This document shows positions 6,846 through 10,746 of a stretch of 10,746 nucleotides of DNA, piece by piece. A program made the position numbers and the translations under genes. The first letter of the stretch is position 1. Every line of letters starts with the position of its first letter. The stretch lies in NCBI GenBank assembly GCA_964581605.1, contig CAZOPF010000150.1, positions 1 through 10,746 of the forward strand, read 5' to 3'. Source of the DNA: CAADGU01 sp964581605. Its GTDB lineage: Bacteria > Chloroflexota > Anaerolineae > Promineifilales > Promineifilaceae. The notes beneath the pieces are model-generated. The model was not told the origin of the DNA. It searched no databases and saw only the letters and a list, made by a program, of their open reading frames with translations.

Positions 6846-8003
6846 TTAATCAATCCCCTCGCGCGTTTCCGCGATTAACTGATCAACCACCGCCCGCAGC
6901 GCCTCTTCACTGTTTTCATCGCCGCCATGTTTTTTATAGCAGGCGGTCTGGCGGTCGGCGCTGGTGCCATTTTTGAGGATGGTGCGTATGTATTCCACTT
7001 CCTGACGGCTGCCCAGATCATCCACCACATCATCCAGCAGTTCCAGCAGTTCTTCCATTAAGAAGTGGAATGGTACGGACTGTTCCCGGCCAAAATCAAT
7101 CAATTCGCCATGAATGCCGTACCGTACCGCCCGCCATTTGTTTTCTGAAATGTGCATGTGCCGGTACTGCCGCCAGGACATATTTTGCTGGCGCAGTTTC
7201 AGCAGTTTGGCGCAGATGGCCTGGAAAAGGGCGGCAATGCAAACGGCTTCCTCAATTTTGGTGCAAATGTCGGTGATACGAAATTCGAGGGTGTCAAAAA
7301 CGGGGTGCGGCCGTATGTCCCACCAGATTTTGGCCCGTTTGTCTTGTTTGCCAAATGCCCCCACCATTTCCAGGGTGCGCTCGTAGCTTTTGTATTCGCC
7401 CCAGGAGGCGAAACTGTGGGGGATGCCGGTGCGCGGCAGGGCTTCAAAGATGACGCTGCGGTACGATTTCAGGCCGGTGTCACGGCCGTGCCAAAACGGT
7501 GAACTGGTCGAAAGCGCCAGTAAATGGGGAATGAAGTATCGCGCCTGGTTCATCGTTTCAATCATCAAGTTTTTCGATTCCAGGTCGCCGCCAAAACCGA
7601 CATGCACGTGCATCCCAAAAATAAGAAGCTGGCGGGCCACCCCTTGCATATCATCCATCAATTCCCGGTAACGCACCCCTTCGGTGATGGCCTGCTCTTC
7701 CCAGCGGGCAAACGGGTGGGTGGAGGCGGCGGCAATTTTCAGGCCATTTTCATCGGCCATGCGCACCACTTCACGGCGCAGGCGGATGAGTTCCTGCCGC
7801 ACCTCTTTCACATTGCGGCAGACATGGCTGCCCACCTCCACTTGCGACTGCATGAGTTCCGGCTTCAGGTCGAGTTTGTACGGCCGTTCCTGATCCTGTG
7901 ACAAAAATTCCGAAATATAAGAATGCAAATTGCGCGTTTGGGGATCAATAATCTGGTACTCTTCCTCAACACCAAGCGTTAAGGGGGGGGTCGGCACAGC
8001 CAT
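6846..8003 (-). CDS. YbdK/GCS2-type carboxylate-amine ligase
   Basis: A 385-residue ATP-dependent carboxylate-amine ligase of the glutamate-cysteine ligase family 2. Visible signatures: LTLGVEEEYQIID at 8-20 (metal/ATP-binding acidic strand), MHVHVGFG at 131-138, and WWDIRPHPVFDTLEFRITD at 207-225. E. coli YbdK has weak gamma-glutamylcysteine synthetase activity, and the true substrate of most relatives is unknown. Making a thiol is one possibility, but no glutathione synthetase gene is nearby. Length is usual for the family. The start at 8003 has an excellent AAGGAG six nt upstream. A run of eight G on the plus strand (7983-7990) falls in codons 5-7. It is followed by the SRPBCC gene and preceded by pepA. 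Confidence 0.92.
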   Translation of the reverse strand: MAVPTPPLTLGVEEEYQIIDPQTRNLHSYISEFLSQDQERPYKLDLKPELMQSQVEVGSHVCRNVKEVRQELIRLRREVVRMADENGLKIAAASTHPFARWEEQAITEGVRYRELMDDMQGVARQLLIFGMHVHVGFGGDLESKNLMIETMNQARYFIPHLLALSTSSPFWHGRDTGLKSYRSVIFEALPRTGIPHSFASWGEYKSYERTLEMVGAFGKQDKRAKIWWDIRPHPVFDTLEFRITDICTKIEEAVCIAALFQAICAKLLKLRQQNMSWRQYRHMHISENKWRAVRYGIHGELIDFGREQSVPFHFLMEELLELLDDVVDDLGSRQEVEYIRTILKNGTSADRQTACYKKHGGDENSEEALRAVVDQLIAETREGID

Positions 8004-8031
8004 GATTTTCTCCTTAATCCAACGTGGTTAT

Positions 8032-8096
8032 GTGTTCAAGTGCTTAAGTGATCAGGTATTCACGTGAACACCAAAACACTAAAACACTTGATCACC
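8032..8096 (-). repeat. degenerate 8-bp-period repeat downstream of pepA
   Basis: Read on the minus strand from the pepA stop, this gap falls into about seven 8-nt units of the form AGTGTTTT / GGTGTTCA / CGTGAATA / CTTGAACA. It also contains inverted repeats 8032-8038 with 8065-8071, and 8046-8057 with 8087-8098 (10 of 12). The part at 8067-8089 is a near-exact reverse complement of 9609-9631 on the other side of pepA. Confidence 0.6.
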
Positions 8097-9593
8097 TCAT
8101 TCCCAATTTCTTAAAAACTCCACCAGCAGGCGCACACCAAAGCCGGTGCCGCCACGTGGAATGTAGGCATTGTCTTTTTCTGCCAGCGCCATACCGGCAA
8201 TATCCAGGTGTACCCAGGGGTAATCGGTAAACTCTTGCAGAAAGGCGGCCGATGTGCCTACACCGCCAAACCGGCCACCGCTGTTCAATATATCAGCCAC
8301 ATCCGAATCAATCGCTTTGCGATACTCCGGGAACAGAGGCAACGGCCAGACACGCTCATGCACGGCCGTGCCTGCGGCCAGGAGCTTATCACGCAGTCCA
8401 TCATCGGTGCTAAACATGCCGGCCGCCGTGCCCGACCCCAAGGCCACCACACACGCGCCGGTCAGCGTGGCCAGGTCAATGACCGCTTTGGGGTTGTAAC
8501 GAGCCGCGTAAACCAGGCCATCGGCCAGCACCATGCGCCCTTCGGCGTCGGTATTGATAATTTCAATCGTTTTCCCATTGCTGGCGGTGATGATGTCCGC
8601 CGGGCGGTAGGCGTTGGCGTCGGGCATGTTTTCGGTACAAGGGGTAATGCCGATGACGCGCAGGGGCAGGTTGAGCAGCCCTACCACCTTCATCGCGCCC
8701 AAGACGGCCGCCGCGCCGCCCATATCTGACTTCATATCCCCCATGCGCTCTGCCGGTTTGATGGAGATGCCGCCGGTATCAAAGGTGATGCCCTTGCCTA
8801 CCAGAACGATAGTGTCCAGCTCTTCGCGGTCAGCATTGTGTTCCAGGACAATGAACTTCGGTTTTTCGCCCGCGCCCTGAGCCACGGCCAGAAAGGCGCC
8901 CATGTTGTGTTCTCTGGCCCATTTACGGCCGCCAACGGTGATATTCATGCCATGTGTGGCGGCGATGATGTGGGCGGTTTCGGCCATTTTGGTGGGTGTG
9001 ACAACGTTAGGTGGCAGGTTGACCAGGTTGCGGGCTAAGGTGACGCCTTCACAAATGGCTACGGCCGTATCCACCCCTTTTTCGATCTCCTTCACCTTCT
9101 TCTTGTCAAACTCCACTATCGTCAACGCCTCGATCTCATGGGGTGTCTCTTCGCGCTGTTTGGGTGCGTCATACTGGTAGGTTGCCAATAACGAACCCTC
9201 GGCCGTCGCCTGGGCCGCTGCCTGCACCTCCAGCCCGGCGATGCCCGCCCCATGCACAATCGTCGCCACGTGTTGCGCTTTTAACTCACGGGCGCGTTTT
9301 ATACCGGCGGCCGCTGCCCGGCGTACTCCTTCCAAATCAAATGCGTCCCGTTTGCCCAGCCCCACCACCAATACCCGCTTCGCCGGAATCGCGCCGCGTG
9401 GATACAGGACGCCCACCTCGCCTGCCTTACCGGTCAGGTCGCCGTTGGCGATCAATTCGCTAATGGCCCCATTGATGGCGCTGTCCACCGCCCCCGTTGC
9501 ACCGGCTGGCGTGGTCACGTCGTCAAAAAGATTCACAATGAGGGTATCGGCCGTACTCTCTTGGATGCTCCCCTGCGTTACATTGAGATTCAT
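8097..9593 (-). CDS. pepA: leucyl aminopeptidase (M17)
   Basis: A 498-residue cytoplasmic di-metal aminopeptidase that removes N-terminal residues, leucine preferred, in the last steps of protein turnover; the active enzyme is normally a hexamer. The N-terminal third is the poorly conserved macro-like regulatory domain. The C-terminal catalytic domain has the signature NTDAEGRMVLAD (347-358). All metal ligands are present: K267, D272, D290, D349 and E351, with K279 and R353 as the catalytic pair. Spacing between them equals that of E. coli PepA. ATG 9593 has AGGAG six nt upstream. Some PepA proteins also bind DNA in plasmid recombination, which cannot be judged here. It is divergent from the epimerase gene, with a -10 TATAAT at 9683-9678. 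Confidence 0.97.
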   Translation of the reverse strand: MNLNVTQGSIQESTADTLIVNLFDDVTTPAGATGAVDSAINGAISELIANGDLTGKAGEVGVLYPRGAIPAKRVLVVGLGKRDAFDLEGVRRAAAAGIKRARELKAQHVATIVHGAGIAGLEVQAAAQATAEGSLLATYQYDAPKQREETPHEIEALTIVEFDKKKVKEIEKGVDTAVAICEGVTLARNLVNLPPNVVTPTKMAETAHIIAATHGMNITVGGRKWAREHNMGAFLAVAQGAGEKPKFIVLEHNADREELDTIVLVGKGITFDTGGISIKPAERMGDMKSDMGGAAAVLGAMKVVGLLNLPLRVIGITPCTENMPDANAYRPADIITASNGKTIEIINTDAEGRMVLADGLVYAARYNPKAVIDLATLTGACVVALGSGTAAGMFSTDDGLRDKLLAAGTAVHERVWPLPLFPEYRKAIDSDVADILNSGGRFGGVGTSAAFLQEFTDYPWVHLDIAGMALAEKDNAYIPRGGTGFGVRLLVEFLRNWE

Positions 9594-9608
9594 ATGTTGC
9601 TCCTGAAA

Positions 9609-9640
9609 AAGTGTTTTAGTGATCTGGTGTTTGTATGTTC
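9609..9640 (+). repeat. degenerate 8-bp-period repeat upstream of pepA
   Basis: Four 8-nt units (AGTGTTTT, AGTGATCT, GGTGTTTG, TATGTTCA) run on the plus strand directly before the pepA Shine-Dalgarno. The stretch 9609-9631 matches the reverse complement of 8067-8089 in 21 of 23 positions. Confidence 0.6.
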
Positions 9641-9683
9641 AATCAGACGTCATCATGCCTTGCTATGGTAGCGTCTGATTATA
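9641..9683 (-). promoter_or_regulatory. pepA promoter region with inverted repeat
   Basis: A perfect TATAAT on the minus strand (9683-9678) has only weak -35 matches (TTAGAC near 9708-9703, 19-nt spacing). A perfect 9-bp inverted repeat (9641-9649 with 9672-9680, 22-nt spacer) overlaps the -10 and the expected start near 9671. It could be an operator or a leader hairpin. Confidence 0.45.
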
Positions 9684-9693
9684 CACCTCAGGC

Positions 9694-9721
9694 TAGACAA
9701 CGGTCTAATCTTTGTTATGCT
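9694..9721 (+). promoter_or_regulatory. possible promoter of the epimerase gene
   Basis: TAGACA (9694-9699) and TATGCT (9716-9721) with a 16-nt spacer on the plus strand, about 85 bp before the ATG. The match is moderate. If used, the 7-bp tandem repeat would lie in the 5' leader. Confidence 0.25.
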
Positions 9722-9730
9722 TCCCTCTTA

Positions 9731-9762
9731 TCGGCCATCGGCCATCGGCCATCGGCCATCGG
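9731..9762. repeat. 7-bp tandem repeat (TCGGCCA)
   Basis: Four complete and one partial perfect copies of TCGGCCA in the divergent pepA/epimerase gap. The unit contains GGCC, as does the genome-wide ACGGCCGT word. Too short and perfect for CRISPR; a slippage-prone microsatellite. Confidence 0.9.
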
Positions 9763-9805
9763 ACTATGGCTCACGGAGTACGGATTACCAACCAAGAGGT
9801 GCAAT

Positions 9806-10746
9806 ATGAAACTGCTGATCATCGGTGGGACGCGCTTTTTAGGGCGGGCGATAGTGGCAGCGGCGCTGGACGCCGGGCATGAGGTGACGCTGTTTAATCG
9901 AGGGCAGAGCAACCCTGGCCTGTATGCCAGCCTGGAAACGTTGGTGGGGAATCGGGATGGTGGGTTAGGGGTGCTACACGGCCGTCGCTGGGATGCTGTC
10001 ATTGATACCTGTGGTTACGTCCCCCGGCTGGTGCGTGATGCGGCCACCTTGCTGGCCGACCGGGTGGAGCTTTACACCTTCATCTCCTCCATTTCCGTCT
10101 ATTCCGACCCTTCCATCGCGCACATGGATGAAAACGGGCCGCTGGGCACAATGGAAGATGAAACTGTGGAAACGGTGGACGGGGACACCTACGGCCCATT
10201 GAAAGTTTTGTGTGAAAAAGCGGCAACGGAAACGATGCACGGCCGTGCCCTGAATGTGCGTGCCGGTTTGATTGTTGGCCCCTATGATTTGTCGGATCGC
10301 TTCACCTACTGGCCCTGCCGGGTGGCGCGAGGCGGAGAAGTGTTATCACCTGGCGACCCGGATTCGTTTGTGCAGTTTATTGATGTGCGCGATATTGCCG
10401 CCTGGACGGTGCAGGCCACCGAAAAACGACTGACCGGCGCTTACAACGTCACCGGCCCCAACGAACCCATCACCATGAGCCACCTGTTGCAAACCTGCAA
10501 AGAAGTCAGCGGCAGTGATGCCACCTTCACCTGGGTCAGTGATGAATTTTTGGAAGCCAATGAAGTGGCGTCTTATACAGAAATGCCGTTGTGGGTACCG
10601 GCCGCTTTTGCCGGTTTTGATACGGTGAACTGCCAGAAAGCGAGAGGTGCGGGATTGGTTACACGGCCGTTGCCCACCACCATCCGCGACACACTGGACT
10701 GGGCGAACGGCCGTGCCGCCGACTACCAATGGCGCAACGGCATGAA
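9806..10746 (+). CDS. NAD-dependent epimerase/dehydratase (extended SDR), 3' end beyond the window
   Basis: An open frame of 313 codons from ATG 9806 to the window edge with no stop, so the C-terminus is missing. The N-terminus MKLLIIGGTRFLGRAIV carries the Rossmann NAD(P)-binding glycine motif (GGTRFLG, 7-13), followed by LFNRG at the end of strand 2. WDAVIDTCGYVP (62-73), FISSISVYS (92-100), catalytic YGPLK (Y129, K133) and VQFIDVRDIAAW are all typical of extended, CSP41/epimerase-like SDR proteins. Substrate unknown; nucleotide-sugar or isoflavone-reductase-like chemistry are both possible. GAGGT five nt before the ATG supports the start. The strand-2 to strand-4 region is short compared with sugar epimerases. 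It is probably nearly complete. Four exact ACGGCCGT words lie within it. Confidence 0.9.
   Translation, partial: MKLLIIGGTRFLGRAIVAAALDAGHEVTLFNRGQSNPGLYASLETLVGNRDGGLGVLHGRRWDAVIDTCGYVPRLVRDAATLLADRVELYTFISSISVYSDPSIAHMDENGPLGTMEDETVETVDGDTYGPLKVLCEKAATETMHGRALNVRAGLIVGPYDLSDRFTYWPCRVARGGEVLSPGDPDSFVQFIDVRDIAAWTVQATEKRLTGAYNVTGPNEPITMSHLLQTCKEVSGSDATFTWVSDEFLEANEVASYTEMPLWVPAAFAGFDTVNCQKARGAGLVTRPLPTTIRDTLDWANGRAADYQWRNGM

Noticed and set aside
8208..8729. 173-codon plus-strand frame opposite pepA
   Set aside because: Antisense shadow of pepA; no domain features or start signal.
4947..9593. M28 peptidase plus pepA plus YbdK-type ligase as a dedicated peptide-modification cluster
   Set aside because: They lie on different strands with separate promoters, and there is no precursor peptide, transporter or maturase; ordinary housekeeping functions explain them better.
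8067..9631. Inverted repeats as insertion-sequence ends
   Set aside because: The enclosed gene is a housekeeping aminopeptidase, not a transposase, and no target-site duplication is visible; kept only as a repeat observation.
9731..9762. Possible CRISPR remnant
   Set aside because: The 7-bp units are directly adjacent with no spacers, and there is no cas gene.
9715..10002. 95-codon minus-strand frame across the 7-bp repeat
   Set aside because: Antisense to the epimerase and ends in translated repeat (MADGRWPMADK), so not a real gene.

Overview
The window is about 10.7 kb of bacterial chromosome at moderately high GC. It carries eight protein-coding genes and no RNA genes, CRISPR arrays or insertion sequences that I can recognise. 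My best guess for the source is a member of Chloroflexota (Anaerolineae-like). This is inference from the character of the proteins: a YacL-type PIN/TRAM protein beside cysS, a lipoprotein M28 peptidase, and an extended-SDR epimerase at the right edge. It is not proven by any single marker.

Left block (1-3427, all minus strand): a yacL-like membrane PIN/TRAM gene, then cysS (cysteinyl-tRNA synthetase), then an rlmB-like 23S rRNA 2'-O-methyltransferase. The order yacL > cysS > rlmB matches the wider Firmicutes yacL-ispD-ispF-gltX-cysE-cysS-mrnC-rlmB cluster with the middle genes missing, so this looks like a translation / RNA-maturation operon. A terminator-like hairpin lies just upstream of yacL.

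Middle block (3428-4946): about 390 bp without a gene but bounded by two strong hairpins, then a minus-strand four-helix membrane protein of unknown function with a long proline-rich tail. Its sigma-70-type promoter lies about 200 nt upstream, so it has a long structured 5' leader. Next comes a short divergent promoter region.

Right block (4947-10746): a plus-strand lipoprotein zinc aminopeptidase (M28) converges on a minus-strand group made of pepA (M17 leucyl aminopeptidase), a YbdK/GCS2-type carboxylate-amine ligase and an SRPBCC protein. A plus-strand NAD-dependent epimerase/dehydratase diverges from pepA and is cut by the window end.

Two sequence-level features run through the whole window and are the most interesting part. 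First, the palindrome ACGGCCGT occurs 18 times by hand count where well under one is expected, a HIP1-like highly iterated palindrome. Second, almost every short intergenic gap holds a degenerate short-period (7-8 bp or 15 bp) repeat or an inverted copy of one. One such pair forms 23-bp inverted repeats on either side of pepA.
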